NCBI GenBank assembly: GCA_029582165.1
Contig: CM055877.1
Span: 20,682,355-20,746,354, forward strand
DNA from: Portulaca oleracea
Taxonomy: Eukaryota > Streptophyta > Magnoliopsida > Caryophyllales > Portulacaceae
DNA: 64,000 nt
Direction of reading: 5' to 3'
The notes beneath the pieces were generated by a model, which ran no database searches, had not been told where the DNA came from, and worked only from the letters and a program-made list of their open reading frames with translations. Below are positions 11,838-23,946 of the stretch, in pieces. A program made the translations under genes and the position numbers. The first letter of the stretch is position 1. Every line of letters starts with the position of its first letter.

Positions 11838-12938
11838 TCAATCCTCAAAATTCGCGAGATACAGCATAACTGTCCCGGCATAACCCTCGCCCATGATGTA
11901 CAGTTTAAGCTTCGATGAGTTTGCTTTGAAACACTTTCCTTGTGCATCCTTCAATTCTACAACTCCGGCAGGGAGAATTTTCACAATTTCAAACGGACCG
12001 GACCATCGTGATCTCAATTTCCCGGAGAATAACTTTAGCCTCGAGTTGAAGATGAGAACCCTATCGTCTACCACAAACTCACGTCGGTTTAACCTCTTAT
12101 CGTGCCATGCTTTGGTTCTTTCTTTGTAGATCTTGTTGTTCTCATATGCATGACGCCTCAACTCCTCAAGTTCTTCTAGTTGAAATAACCGAGTACTTCC
12201 GGTCGCCCTAAGATCGAAGTTCAACTTCTTGATTGCCTACGTGGTTTTATGCTCAAGCTCCATGGGAAAGTGACACGTCTTCCCGTAAACAAGATGGTAG
12301 GGAGTAGTACCGATCGGAGTCTTGTAGGCGGTGTACGGTGTGCCCACAAAACTTCATCCAATTTTTCTGCCCAATCTTTCCTTGAAGAGTTGACCGTCTT
12401 CTCTAAGATTTCCTTGATGGCACGGTTTGAGATTTCCACTTGACCTTGTGTTTGTGGATGATAAGGTAGTCCCTTCTTATGATTGATGTCGTACTTTGCC
12501 AAAAGAGACTCGAACTTCTTCTCAATGAAATGGGAACCGTTATCACTAATGATGACCCTTGGAATGCCGAATCTTGGAAAGATGGTCTTTTTCAAGAATC
12601 TCGAAACGGACTTCCCATCGCACCTCACGCATGGTATGGCTTCGACCCACTTTGAGACATAATCCACCGCCACTAGGATGTATTGGAAACCCCTTGATGA
12701 CGGGAAAGGTCCCATGAAGTCCAACCCCCCACACATCGAAGACTTCAACTTCAAGAATATAATTCAACGGTGCTTCATTTTTTCGGGAGATGTTTCCGGA
12801 TCTTTGACAACTATCACATTGCTTGACATGCAAATGGGCGTCACGAAAAAGAGTTGGCCACCAATAGCCGGCCCTTAGAACCTTTGCCGCCGTCTTTTGG
12901 AAGCCACCGTGACCTCCCACCGGAAACTCGTTACAATG
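11838..12938 (-). pseudogene. Athila integrase (zinc finger, DDE core, GPF domain), broken
   Basis: The HHCC zinc finger runs from His at about 12938 and 12911 to CDSC at about 12818-12807. The DDE core is in the next frame: Asp in GLDFMGP (about 12721), Asp in ISDNGSHF (12544) and Glu in [10 protein letters not shown] (12436). Thirty-five residues separate the last two, the classical DD35E spacing. The C-terminal module has SRWSGPFEIVKILP (about 11950-12000), without a chromodomain. Frameshifts lie near 12735 and 12300 and a stop near 12239. The enzyme would have inserted element cDNA into the genome. It is not functional as it stands. Confidence 0.9.
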
Positions 12939-13202
12939 AGTCAAAACGGATTGCACTTCACTCTCGGGAATACATCGTAGGTACATCCCATCGTTGCAAA
13001 GCCGGAAAAGAAAGGGATCATCCCAAAAGTAATGCTTCACATCGTGGAGAAATTTCTTCTTTTGGTGATGGTTCAAGTGTTGAGGAATCACTTCGCTTGC
13101 CAAATAATTCACAATATCCGCATACCAAGGATGACAGTTAATCGCCAAAAGTCGCTCGTCCGGGAAAGCATCTACAATCGGTTGGGTGTCTTCCAAGTCG
13201 AC

Positions 13203-13571
13203 AAGAATCCTCGAGAGGTGATCGGCCACGACATTCTTCGTGCCCGCCTTGTCGCGGATTTCCAAATCAAATTCTTGCATGAGCAAGACCCAACGTATTA
13301 GCCTCGGCTTTGTCTCCTTCTTTCCCATCAAGTATTTGATAGCGACATGATCCTTGTAGACTACTACCTTCGAGAACATAAGGTACTGCCGGAATTTGTT
13401 GAGCGCAAAAACGATCGCCAAAAGTTCTTTTTTCGTGGTGGTGTAGTTTCTTTGGGCACTATCAAGCGCATGGCTTACATAATAGATAACCCTTGGCTTC
13501 TTGTCCACTGTTTGGGTCAAACACGCCCTCACGGCAAAGTCACTTGTGTCGGCCATGATCTCAAATGGTAG
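13203..13571 (-). pseudogene. Athila RNase H domain
   Basis: The minus-strand frame carries [43 protein letters not shown] and [20 protein letters not shown]. These are the ordered blocks of Ty3/gypsy RNase H, which removes the RNA template during reverse transcription. This domain is open for its whole length and runs straight into the integrase zinc finger. A stop at 13575-13577 separates it from RT. Confidence 0.9.
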
Positions 13572-13574
13572 TGT

Positions 13575-14691
13575 CTAGTCTGGAGGTTGAACCACCGGAG
13601 CAGAAATCAAAGCCCGCTTCAATTTGTAAAACGACTCAAGACACTCATCAAAGAAAATGAAAGGAGCATCTTTGCATAAGAGGTCGGTTAGAGGTCGAGC
13701 GATTTTTGAAAAATCCTTGACGAACCGGCGATAAAAGCCGGCATGGCCAAGGAAGCTACGCACCCCCTTAACAGAAACTAGGGGTGGTAGGCGCTCTATG
13801 ACCTCAACCTTCGCCTTATCCACCTCGATGCCCTTTGAAGAGATTAAGTGACCCAAAACAATACCTTGTTCCAACATAAAGTGGCATTTCTCCTAGTTGA
13901 GTACTATATCCACTTCTTCACAACGAGTTAATACTTTTTCCAGGTTTAGCAAACAGTCATCAAAAGAATTACCGTACACAGAAAAGTCATCCATAAAAAC
14001 CTCCATGCATTTCTCAATGAAATCGCTAAAAATTAGCCATCGTACAACGTTGAAAAGTCCCAGGGGCATTACATAAACCAAATGGCATGCGACAGTAAGC
14101 AAATGTCCCGTATGGGCAAGTGAAGGTGGTTTTTTCTTCGTGTGAGGGGTGGATTGGGATTTGAAAGAACCCGGAATTCCCATCTAAGAAGCAAAAATGT
14201 GAGTGACCCGCCAACCGTTCTAACATCTGATCAATAAAAGTAAGGGGAAAATGGTCCTTCTTCGTTACTTTGTTAAGCTGACGGTAATCAATGCACATTC
14301 TCCAACCAGTCACAGTTCGGGTACTTACCAATTATTTCTTATCATTTTCAATTACGGTCATTCCACCCTTTTTTGGCACACACTGAACCGGGCTTACCCA
14401 TTCGCTATTTGCGATGGAGAAGATGATCCCAGTAGCAAGCAACTTCACTACCTCCTTTTTAACCACTTCTTGCATGTTAGGATTTAATCTACTTTGTGGT
14501 TGCCTAGTAGGCTTGGCATCTTCTAGCAAATCAATCGAATGCATGCAAATGGATGGGGATAAACCTTTCAAATCTTCTATCCTATAACCTAATGCACCTC
14601 TATGTTTTCTAAGCAACTCAAGCAACTTAGACAATTCAAAATCATTCAAATTCACATTCACAATCACATGATATGATTTCTCATCATCCAA
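13575..14691 (-). pseudogene. Athila reverse transcriptase, broken
   Basis: In order: DDEKSYHVIV, the HRGALGY to RLNPNMQEVV block, NSEWVSPVQCVPKKGG, TVTGWRMCIDYRQLN, FCFLDGNSGF, MPFGLCNAPGTFQRC, and the catalytic FMDD box at 13986-13997 (the FMDD variant of YxDD). A stop (14332-14334), a one-base frameshift near 14037 and stops at 13893 and 13575 break it. Another frameshift near 14675 separates it from the protease frame. It copies element RNA to DNA in the intact family. Confidence 0.92.
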
Positions 14692-15533
14692 GTAAGCATA
14701 TTGAAGGGAAGGGGCAAAGGTTTAAGCTCTAGAGGAGTAGAGGATTGAACTTGGGAGGAAGACATACCTTTGAAGATCGCATCTTGAATCTCCATACACT
14801 CCATATAAGGCTCATCAATAATAATTTCCTCGTGCATAGGTGAAAAGTCAAGAAGGTTTGTGAAGAAAGTGATGTCGGAGTCGTCGGTCTCGAATTGAAA
14901 GGACTCCAATAAGCATGCACCCAAGGGGTCGTCACAAGTGGACTCAAGTAGATAGGACTCCTCAATATACTCATCAATGAGGAATTCCATCATGTCAATA
15001 GCGTAGCATGAGTCCCCATAAGAAGGACCTTTCAATGACCCCTCAAGTTGAAAAATAATACTTTCTTTCCCGACATTCAATGACATACTTCCATTCTTCA
15101 CATCAATAAATGCTCCCGCCGTAGCAAGGAACGACCTTCCCAAAATAATGGGGATGTTGTTGTCCTCCTCCATCTCCAAGATAACAAAATCACAAGGGAT
15201 CAAGAATCGCCCTACTTGCACCTGGATATCTTCCAATATCCCCAAGGGTCTTCGTACGGAACAGTCGGCCAATTGAAGGTTAATAGTAGTAGGAGCAAGA
15301 TCATCAAGATTAAACTTCTTGCAAATTGAGTAAGGCATGACACTCACACTTGCTCCTAGATCACATAAGGCACGGCCAATCCTCATATCACCGATGGTGC
15401 ATGGAATAGAGAAACTCCCAGGGTCGGCTAGCTTTTCCGGTGATTTGTTATCGATGATTGCACTACAATCCACCGTCAAATGAATTGTAGCTTTCTCTTG
15501 GATTCTCCTCTCGCTTGTAAGAAGCTCCTTCAA
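14664..15533 (-). pseudogene. Athila aspartic protease region
   Basis: An open frame of 289 codons in the same frame as gag, separated from it only by a stop at 15534-15539. The active-site block is ALCDLGASVSVMP (catalytic Asp at about 15360-15362), followed downstream by IPIILGRSFLATAGA, the ILGR flap-end block. An acidic linker leads to the RT frame, which is reached by a one-base shift. It processes the Gag-Pol polyprotein in intact relatives. Confidence 0.88.
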
Positions 15534-15536
15534 ATG

Positions 15537-17367
15537 TTACTTGAAGGATGGGACTTCAGAAATGGCATCAAGAAATGGGATGTTAACTTGAAGCTTCTTA
15601 AGCATCTCAATGAACTTCGAAAATTTTGCATCGGACTTTGGTTTTGTCAACCGTTCGGGAAAAGGCACCGACGGTAACTTTGGTTTCTCCATGGCTTGGA
15701 TTGGTTCTTCTTCCGCCATTTTCCCTTTCCCTTTTCTCACTCTCTCCATCTCTTCTCTCTCTTTGCTTGATTCTCCCAATTCTTCCTCTTGTACTCCATC
15801 AACTCCCTCGCCCAAGACTAACTCACTCTCCCTTTCTTCAATCAAATCCTCTTCCACAACATCCACCACATCTCCCTCCTTATCACCCAAGACATCTTTC
15901 ACCAACATCCTAGGGCCATCGATCTCCTTACCGGTCCTCAATGTGATAACATTCAGTTGTCCTTTCGGATTTGGTTGAGGTTGGCTAGGTAAAGATTGGA
16001 AGGGTGGAGATTGTTGCGCCATTTGAGCTATTAGCAACTCAAGATTCTTGATGCGAGTGGCATCTTTTTCCCTTTCTAAGGCTATCTTCTCTTGAGATAA
16101 GAGTAACTTCTCTTAAGCTAAGGCCATCCTTTGAAGGGCTTGCTCAACGGGTTCTGGTTGGGGTGGTTTAGGTGCTTGATAAGATTGAGCTTGGTGATGA
16201 TTTTGATGGTATTGCCGGCGGTTTTAGTTTGGGAAATCGGGAGGTGGATTTTGGGCTAATGGGGCTTGTTGGTTATAAGCATAATTGGCACGAGGTCGAA
16301 TAGGGTTTTGGTTGGCATAGGAAAGGTTGTTGTTGGGATAAATAGCTTGCACTTGTTATGCTTGATACTCCTCACACCTCTTCAATGAATGTGGCCCTCC
16401 ACAAAAATCGCACACAAGAACTCGGGCTTCCGGAATAATCATTGATACTTCTTGAGCCGCTTTGACTTGCTTTGTGGTCTTTTCTAAAGCTGACTTTTGT
16501 TGCATCTCGAGTACGACATTCATAAGAAATTTGATCGTGGGATTGCTTTCAAGCGAAGGACCATCCCTCGGACCACGACCTCCTCCCCAATGAGGAGAGT
16601 TTTGTGATAGCTCGAGAAGAAATACATTGGCTTCCTCCGCCGTCTTCTTTAGGAACATGCCTCCCGAGGCATGGTCATTAGATTCTTGTAAGGAGCTACT
16701 CAATCCGGAATAGAAGTGGTGCAGTAGTAACCAATCCTCTAGGGTGTGATGAGGACACCTCCGTTTGAGAACTTTCAATCTCCCCCATGCTTCGAATAAC
16801 GACTCATCGGGCTCTTGCTTGAAGCTCATGATGGCTTGCCTCAACCGACACGTCTCATCATTAGGGAAAAACCGTTGAAGGAAGTCGCGGCTAAGGGCAT
16901 CCCATGTAGAATAGGTTCCGGGAGGACACGTGTTGAGCCATAATAATGCTTTCACCTTAAAAGTAAGAGGGAAAAATTTCAGCTTCATGTACTCGGCGGA
17001 GACTCCATTCATCTATACAATGCCGATGCGTTGCTCGAATTTGTTGATATGGTCAATAGGATTTTCGTGCATGATATGGATTGTTCACGAAGATGTCCAG
17101 CAAATATGGCTTGAATTCGAACGTAGCGTTCGGTGGTAATGTAGGAAGTATGATGGGGTCGCCTCCCGTACCCGAAGATGGAAGGGAATATTATGCTAGG
17201 GTACGGGGTGGATCTTGTTCTCCATCGGACATTGGATTCTCAATTGTTTCTTGCTCCATGTGTTGTCTTCTTCGTCTCGATCTCGCGTTTGCTTGTCGAA
17301 TAATGCTCTCCGGGTTTGGATTCGACGGAGTAGTCGGAGTTTGGCCTCGTCGAGATCGAGTTCGCAT
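15537..17367 (-). pseudogene. Athila gag, broken
   Basis: Starts at the ATG at 17367 (MRTRSRRGQTPT), 120 bp after the PBS. The capsid part runs through about 16600-17012 with FPLTFKVKALLWLN, TWDALSRDFLQRFFP, RLRQAIMSFKQ and CPHHTLEDWLLLHHFY. The zinc knuckle CDFCGGPHSLKRC is at about 16375-16415. A Gln/Pro-rich tail follows, then ITLRTGKEIDGP near 15930. Breaks: a stop near 17182, a frameshift near 17085, a stop just before 17012, and stops near 16354, 16227 and 16113. It forms the particle in intact elements. Confidence 0.85.
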
Positions 17368-17486
17368 GCACAAAAGGAACAAACAGAAAAAATCAAATTT
17401 CCAATAACCAAGGATAACAAAAATCTCTAGCAAGTGAAATGATCATAAACAACCTAAAGACAAAGAGCTAAGCTAGGTGCTCTTGC

Positions 17487-17504
17487 TCCCCGGCAACGAC
17501 GCCA
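17487..17504 (-). other. Primer-binding site, tRNA-Asp type
   Basis: The minus strand reads TGGCGTCGTTGCCGGGGA, which differs from the complement of the plant tRNA-Asp 3' end (TGGCGCCGTTGCCGGGGA) at one base. It lies 5 bp inside the LTR at 17510. tRNA-Asp priming is typical of Athila. Confidence 0.85.
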
Positions 17505-18700
17505 TTTTGTGTAACGTGGTTTGTGAGACCTCGGTTTTGTCGTTCTTTCACAGGGAGCTAGGGGCCTTAGCTGCAACTACTTGACTCTAGGTAGGGTTTA
17601 GGATCAAGAAAGGGTGATAGATTTTTGGGGTAAAAACAGCACAAACACACTAGGTTCGGTTAAAAAGGTGAGACAATGGGTGTCGGGAGACTTTCGGGAT
17701 GCAAACAGGGAAAATGAAGTGGGTTTCGCAGCAAGAGAGTAACGAGAAGGGGAAATCAAATGGTAACTCCGTTGGAAAATACCCACCGGGCTTCCTCTTT
17801 CAAGGATAGTCCAGATTAACTTCCCCAAAGTCCACAGACAGACCCGGGGAAGTTGATGAAACGGAATTTCCTAGTTAGTTTCTATTCGCTTTTGCGAACT
17901 AGGACACTAACTATCCCAATTCCTACCTTCCAACAAGCATTGGATGTATTCGGGATGCTTTCGCACCCAAATACATCCCACTTGAGGGAAGGATAGGGTT
18001 GGGAAGTTGATTTCCTAACTAGTTACTCACTAATATTGCTAACCCAAACCTAATCACCCATTCACACCCTTAATATCTCCCTAACCCATTAGGGTTCTAG
18101 CCACTAAACATCCTAACTATCATGATACTAACATTAACAACATTAATCATGCTTAAAAAGATAAACAAGATAATAACAATCTACAAAACCAACAATAACA
18201 ACAATAGCAAAAACAGAGATTAATAGATAAACTATGAAATAAAAGAGAGAAAGGTTAAGAAATGCTCATTGATTGATGACAAAGAGGCAAAAAATTTTGA
18301 ATAAATAAGCTCCAATGCGCCAAATATTATAATAATCTTCAAACTTGAAATAAAACTTGAGAGAATCTAATACAAGAATCAACAAACTCAGCAAAGATCT
18401 TCACTAACTCTCTAATCCAAAGCTTAAAATGTGATAAAAGAAGGCTAAAGTATCATAAAAGATAGGTAAAAGCTGATTAAAGATCTTCTCCTATGCTAAA
18501 ATAACTTAAAACAATATATAGTAACTCAGGTTGTTACTCAAAACTCATCATTTAACGCTACAGACAAAACGTGTCCCGCAGGGGACCGTGGCGCGATCAG
18601 GTGGCTGTGGCCGCGGTCTGCGTAAGCGAGAAAACTTCTCTCCGCGAGCACGTGGGCACGGTGTAGGCGATTAGGGTTGACATCTTTTCACTCCTTCACA

Positions 18701-18897
18701 CCGCCGTGGCTACGGTCATGGGAGACCGTGGCCACGGTCTTGTTCGACCAGCTGCTTCCTAGGGCAGGACAAGGATCTCACCGTGGCTACGGTCAAGGTG
18801 ACCGTGACCACGGTCCATCTCGGGTTGCAATGTCTCCTTCCTCAGGCATTGGCTCAATTACACCGTGGTTACGGTCAACATGACCGTGGCCACGGTC
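18701..18897. repeat. Palindromic minisatellite, 5' LTR copy (3 units)
   Basis: The same three paired-palindrome units as in the partner LTR at 6536-6730. The third unit here has a better-preserved first motif (CCGTGGTTACGGTC against CCGTGGCTACGATC). Confidence 0.85.
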
Positions 18898-19186
18898 TAT
18901 CTCGGCAACAGTTTTCTTCAGGGCGTAGCGCCCGCTACGAAGTTGGCGTGGCGGGGGCTACCCTTCGGCGCTCTTCGACTCGATACTTGCGTTTCCGCGC
19001 TTTCGACATGCTCGGCCCTTCCGTTTTCGCTGCCTTCGATACGATCGGGGCTCGGGGAATCTTAGGGAATCTCGGGATTCCCAAGATTGGTGCAAAATTA
19101 GCCCATTTAGCATCGTTTTGAGTAAAAACTTCGGAAACTACAAAAATAACCAAAACGCATTAAAAGTTATTAAAACGAGCTACGAA

Positions 19187-19191
19187 ACAAG
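19187..19191. repeat. Target-site duplication of the solo LTR (left)
   Basis: ACAAG here and ACAAG at 22680-22684. The undisturbed partner LTR (about 7018-7026) has one copy, in GAAACAAGTCAAAAG. Confidence 0.9.
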
Positions 19192-22100
19192 TGTAAAACC
19201 CTGAAAAATCCGAGTTAAATTACCGTTACGTCGTTAGTATTATTTTATATCCGTTAATTATTGTTGTGTTTAAATTGTTAACACTTGAGCTCGTAGGACC
19301 GTCGTTGGATTATTAAGGGTAATATAGTCTTTTCTACGTGCATGTTTATGCATAGGAATAGGGGTATTTTGGTAAATTCGATGTTAATATTTGATGAGTA
19401 TGTGTTAGTTTTATTTAATTAATTATTGGATTTTTTTTAGTATTATTATTAATACTATTATTGTTATTACTATTACTAATATTACTATTTCTTGCTTCTA
19501 TTATTATTATTAGTATTATTTAATCTTATTATTAATATTGTTTTTTTTAAATTTTCCCTAAATTTGTGCTAGTGGACGGTTACATGAGTATTGCCAAGTT
19601 TTATTTGTTTAATTAAGTTAATTAAGTTGTTTAATTTCTTAAACTACTTCTAATTAACCTAATCCTAAAAACCCTAAAACCCCACCCTCTTCTTCTCTCG
19701 TTCTTCTGTCGTGGATCCCAACAACCGCCAGCAGCCACCACCGACCACCGCCTGTAACCGCTGCCGCCTCCGCCTCGCCGGAAACCGCCTCCAACAGCGG
19801 CTTCGACCACCGCAGCGACCACAACGCTCACCTTCTCTCTTTATTCTCTTCCCTTCGTCCCCCTCTCTCTCTCACAACCGTCCGGCACCATCGCCGCTGC
19901 CCAGTTGCCGCCAACGATCGTCATCGACCCCCGACCACCAGACGACCGCCGCTTAACCCCGTCGTCACCGGAAACCGCCTCGACACGAAGAAACGAGCCA
20001 CCGCTGCTTGCAGTCGCTGTTTGCTTCGACCCCGACTACCACCACGACTTCGTCGACCACCATAACCCTCGTCGGCGCTTGCCCACTATCCGGTGACCAC
20101 CCAGACGCACCCACCGCCTCCGACGACGTCACCGGAGCCTCGACCGCTGCCCGTTCTGCCGTTAATTCTGTCCAGTTTTTGCGTAAAAACCCAAACCCTA
20201 CTCTATGTTTGTCTCATCAGTTTCATTCACTGTTATTTTAGTCTACGTTGGTCATTATTACTGTCAGTATATTCATGCATGAGTTTATGAGGTAAATTAT
20301 GTTTTGTTTGCTATTACATATAGTTATTTAGCTTAGTTTTGATGTTTATGTTTGAATTCATGCGTGTTGATTTGATTAATTAAGTGTATTCATTGTTTTA
20401 ATATCATTTATTTTCATATTCCAAAGTAAATCGTTTAATTTTAGTTTTATTATATGAGTTATTAGATTTTTAAATTTAGTATCGGTTTTATATGAAAAAC
20501 TATATGATAATTACCTAAAGAGAGTTTTAAAATTCCTTTTACTGTTTTATAAGTTTCAAGCTTTACGTATTCATTATTATTCTATTATTATTACATGGCG
20601 ATTTTATTATTACGTTATTATCAATTTCCCTTTACTTAAAAAGGTTTTAAATTGTTTATATTATGGTAAAACAGTATCTTGCTGGTCCCTTGTGCGTTTC
20701 GATGTTTAGGGATCCATGCTTCGTTCATTTTATTTGGATTATTAGGGTGAATTTTTTGGTTTATGTGTTTGATTGAGAATTAATATGTTATTGTGACAAT
20801 TTATGTTAGTATATGTGAAAATTGACCTTAGTTGCGCTATGAGAGTGAAAAGGGAAGTAGTGGACCCTAGTAGGCTGGTTAGAACCTCAATTTGGAGTTC
20901 CGGGATAGTATGGTTGGAACTAGGATCGAAAATCCCGAAATAAAAACCCAGTCAGTTGGACAGAAATTATGAGTCGTACGATATCAGGCACCATTTATTG
21001 TGTAGTTATTATTTAGCCCTACCGTTCAGTCTGACAATACCTTAGGGTGTTAGCTTTCATAGGAATTTCGCGGATCGGACTTTAGAGTTGTATAAGTCGA
21101 GTTATACCCCGATTACCAGACCTAGGTCAGATCTGAACAGTTTGGATGGATGACCGTTTTTGAGGATCTTAGAGTGTGTTTTAGGTCTCGAGGTCAACAT
21201 AAGAGTTTTAGTAGACATCTTGAGGTTTCCAGAAAGTCCAAAACCATACCCATAGGATGTCGGAAAGTAAACTTATGGTTCATTTTATCCAGACGTTGCA
21301 ATCTGTCCAGTTATTTCTTGTGAATAAATGTGTTGTTATGTGTAAACTATTCAATTGATTGCCATATGGAAGTGTTGTGATATGTGATAGTTTGATGATG
21401 TGAGATATATTTAAAATGTTAATTTATGAATGATGGGAACCCTATAGTGTTCCTAGGGGTGGGTTAGGAAGAAATTAGATTGCGTTAACTCCATACGACA
21501 CGTTTATAATTTTAGAAATTTCGTTATTTTTTAGGCGCGTTCTAAACTGTTCGGTCTAGTGAGCTCAAGTGTGTTCTGAAGTAAGGAGAAGAATTGCCAG
21601 GTAATGTCTATGTCCTAATCCCCACTGGGATGCGCTTTATGTATTTTATGGTTTTAATATATATTTTTGGAAATTGCATCCCGAAAGGGGATTTTATGGT
21701 GAAAATTGGCTGTCTATTTTGGGTATGGTTTATGTTCTTTTGAGTTGGTAAAATTTGGATAGCTTTTTATGTGTGATTTGGAAATGGTTTTGGAAACTGG
21801 GATTGGACTGGTTGAGTTTGGAATGATGTGGTTATTAAACCTGATTAATAATTCATATGAGACGTAAATGCGGGTTCGGGCAACGCCCCATAGACCAGGA
21901 TCTGTTCCTGCAGGGAGGTTGCCAAGAGATCGGGGGATGCCCTGATATGGTTATGTGTTCGGGCAATGCTCCATAGACCAGGATCTGTTCCTGCAGGGAG
22001 GTTGTCAAGAGATTAGGGATGCCTGATAAGTGCTACTTCCCCGGGGTTAGTTATATGCACGTGTGTGAAATGGATGGTCATCCGTATGAATGAGATTGTG

Positions 22101-22679
22101 ATTGATTGAAATTGATATTGAGATTGAGATTGTGATATGATTATAGCGAAGTCATTGCACTTCGAGGGCCAAATAAGCAAGGTCCGCCCGCTTAATAATT
22201 CTGAAAGATGGTTTGGTTGGTTGGGAAAGAAAGTGGATTTTTGAAAAGATTTGACTTGTTCACTCCTCCCCCAAAACTGAATTGAAATGGATTTCAAATT
22301 GTTTTGACGGTTAGGGGTAGACATTATTGAGTCCTCCTCATGTTTTTAAATGTTTTGTTTTCAGGTGAAGAGTTCTGTGATGGGAACGGGAACTAGAGGT
22401 GAGGACGACAAAGCTAGTCTTGAGAATAAGTTTAGTTTATGTTTAGAATTGTTTCGTAATGTTTAGTTTATGTTGTTCTAGAATTTGAAAGTTCTTTTGT
22501 TTATTAAATTGTAGTAAATAAACGATTAGCCGTTAGTTTTTCCTTTCTTGCCTTGTATTCCTTCGGGGATACGACAGTAACGCCCAATTAAAAAGAAAAA
22601 AAAGAGACTTTCGCTGTTAATGTTAGTCAACGTTTGACTTTGACCGTTAAGTTTAGAATTAAATTTCCAGAGCGTTACA
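19192..22679 (+). mobile_element. Probable solo LTR (3.49 kb, Tekay-like)
   Basis: TGTAAAACCCTG to GAGCGTTACA with a perfect 5-bp TSD. It contains no primer site, no gag or pol and no second LTR. About 0.5 kb in is a C-rich leader (about 19680-20160) following an AT-rich stretch, the same layout as in the minus-strand Tekay-like LTRs nearby. The proline/arginine-rich frames in that leader are low-complexity and probably not proteins. A full element reduced to one LTR by intra-element recombination is the simplest reading. A non-coding TRIM/LARD-like unit is possible. Confidence 0.7.
21874..22035 (+). repeat. 83-bp tandem duplication in the solo LTR
   Basis: GTTCGGGCAACGCCCCATAG is followed 83 bp later by GTTCGGGCAATGCTCCATAG. 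The shared core contains CAGGATCTGTTCCTGCAGGG, which is nearly self-complementary. There are two copies with a few C/T differences. Confidence 0.8.
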
Positions 22680-22741
22680 ACAAGTCAAAAGCCTAAGGAT
22701 TTAGGCTGTATTTAGACACGAAATTGGGTCTAAACACAATC

Positions 22742-23946
22742 CATACCATAGACCCTCAAGCTCAACCAATTTTCAATCCATAATAATATTTCCAACCATA
22801 ATCCCAAATCCTATCAAAGCTTACTTCAAATTTTCTAATTTCTCCAAGAACCTCCATATAAACCTACTCTGCAATATAGGCTATCCCAATTTTACAAGTA
22901 CTTATTACAAAAATGCAAGGATATTTTAACTTCACTTGATACAAAAGGGGGCCACACACCCACTAATCACCAATCAATGAAACCCAAACAATTTTGTCTA
23001 CCGCAAAAAACCCAATATTTAATCCAATCACGTTTACGGGGAAAAGGAAGTATTCATTCCTTCTTTCGCAATGCTCAGAATCTTGCTCCATGTTGGATTC
23101 CTTAGTAGTGCGTAGCAATGAGTCATGGTCACGGTCCCTAAAGTTGGTCCACGAGTCTGAAAAAAAAAAAGAGTAATAAGCAGGCAGTGAGCTCTAAGTG
23201 ATGGGCTCCAAATCTTGGAGTAAAATGTCACATGAGTTTTGCCATGGTCTTCTTACAAAGCATAAATATGAATACGAACTCTACCTTGGTGTAGGGTGCA
23301 TCAATAGTGTAAAGGTTTGGCACTCACGAGAACGCCATCTAGCCAAATAAATGAACATGTGAAATAAAATCTTCCATCTGTACAACCTAGTAATTGATTC
23401 CCACATTATGCTAACTAACAATTACCGATTCAAATTGGTGGGTTTTCTCTCAAAGCACCATCATCATTCATATTGACGTTCATCATAATGACATAGACCC
23501 TTGACTAAAATCACAGTACTAAGCTTAATCCAATCAATCTTGTAAGGACCTTTGAAACGAGCACAACATTTCTTTATAAAAACACAACTCATACCTACAC
23601 TACCGATAATGAAACTTTAATTCCAAAACACATCCGAAGAGATTCAGCTTATGGTACCTGTCATAACTCAACTTATTGAGTGATTAAACTTGTAGATACC
23701 TTAAAAACATTAATTCTAACTGGACTCTAGATCCTTATTCATCCTCCTTCTCAAAAACTCAAATCATGCAAACTCTAATTAAAACCAACTCATTTTTCAC
23801 CATATAAGTCACGAAAGACTCAATCTTTGCATTCAACAACATGTGACCCTAACTTCCAATGCTTTCTTCATTTCTCAACTCATAGTATCTTACTATAACT
23901 CCCAAGTTTCCCCTAAGGTAAGAACCTTTTTCTTTCATACCACAAC
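22742..23946 (-). mobile_element. Internal region A, 5' part (non-coding)
   Basis: Continues the sequence broken at 5310 and matches about 36098-37567 of the other internal region apart from the Stowaway insertion there. No gag frame is recognisable, although a gag gene would be expected here in a complete element. The primer site at 23932-23942 reads TGGTATGAAAG on the minus strand, a decayed form of TGGTATCAGAG. Confidence 0.65.

Larger units (their letters stand above)
5316..22736 (-). mobile_element. Athila-clade Ty3/gypsy retrotransposon, complete but inactive
   Basis: On the minus strand the order is 5' LTR (17510-22736, split by a solo LTR), PBS for tRNA-Asp, gag, protease, RT, RNase H, integrase, spacer with palindromic minisatellite, third ORF, polypurine tract and 3' LTR (5316-7076). 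LTRs begin TG and end CA, with a perfect 5-bp TSD. The tRNA-Asp primer site, a gag with PHH and CCHC-type motifs, a non-chromodomain integrase and an ORF after pol fit the Athila clade. The reading frames hold several frameshifts and stops, so it is not autonomous. Confidence 0.9.
17510..22736 (-). mobile_element. Athila 5' LTR, interrupted by a solo LTR
   Basis: TGTAACGTGG to GGGTCTAAACA, as in the other LTR. It runs 17510-19191 and resumes at 22685. Removing the insertion and one target duplication leaves about 1734 bp, against 1761 bp for the partner LTR. Confidence 0.9.

Noticed and set aside
19711..20241. Proline/arginine/threonine-rich frames as a gene
   Set aside because: They lie in the C-rich leader of a solo LTR, several overlapping frames are open at once, and composition is low-complexity. 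This is a base-composition effect.
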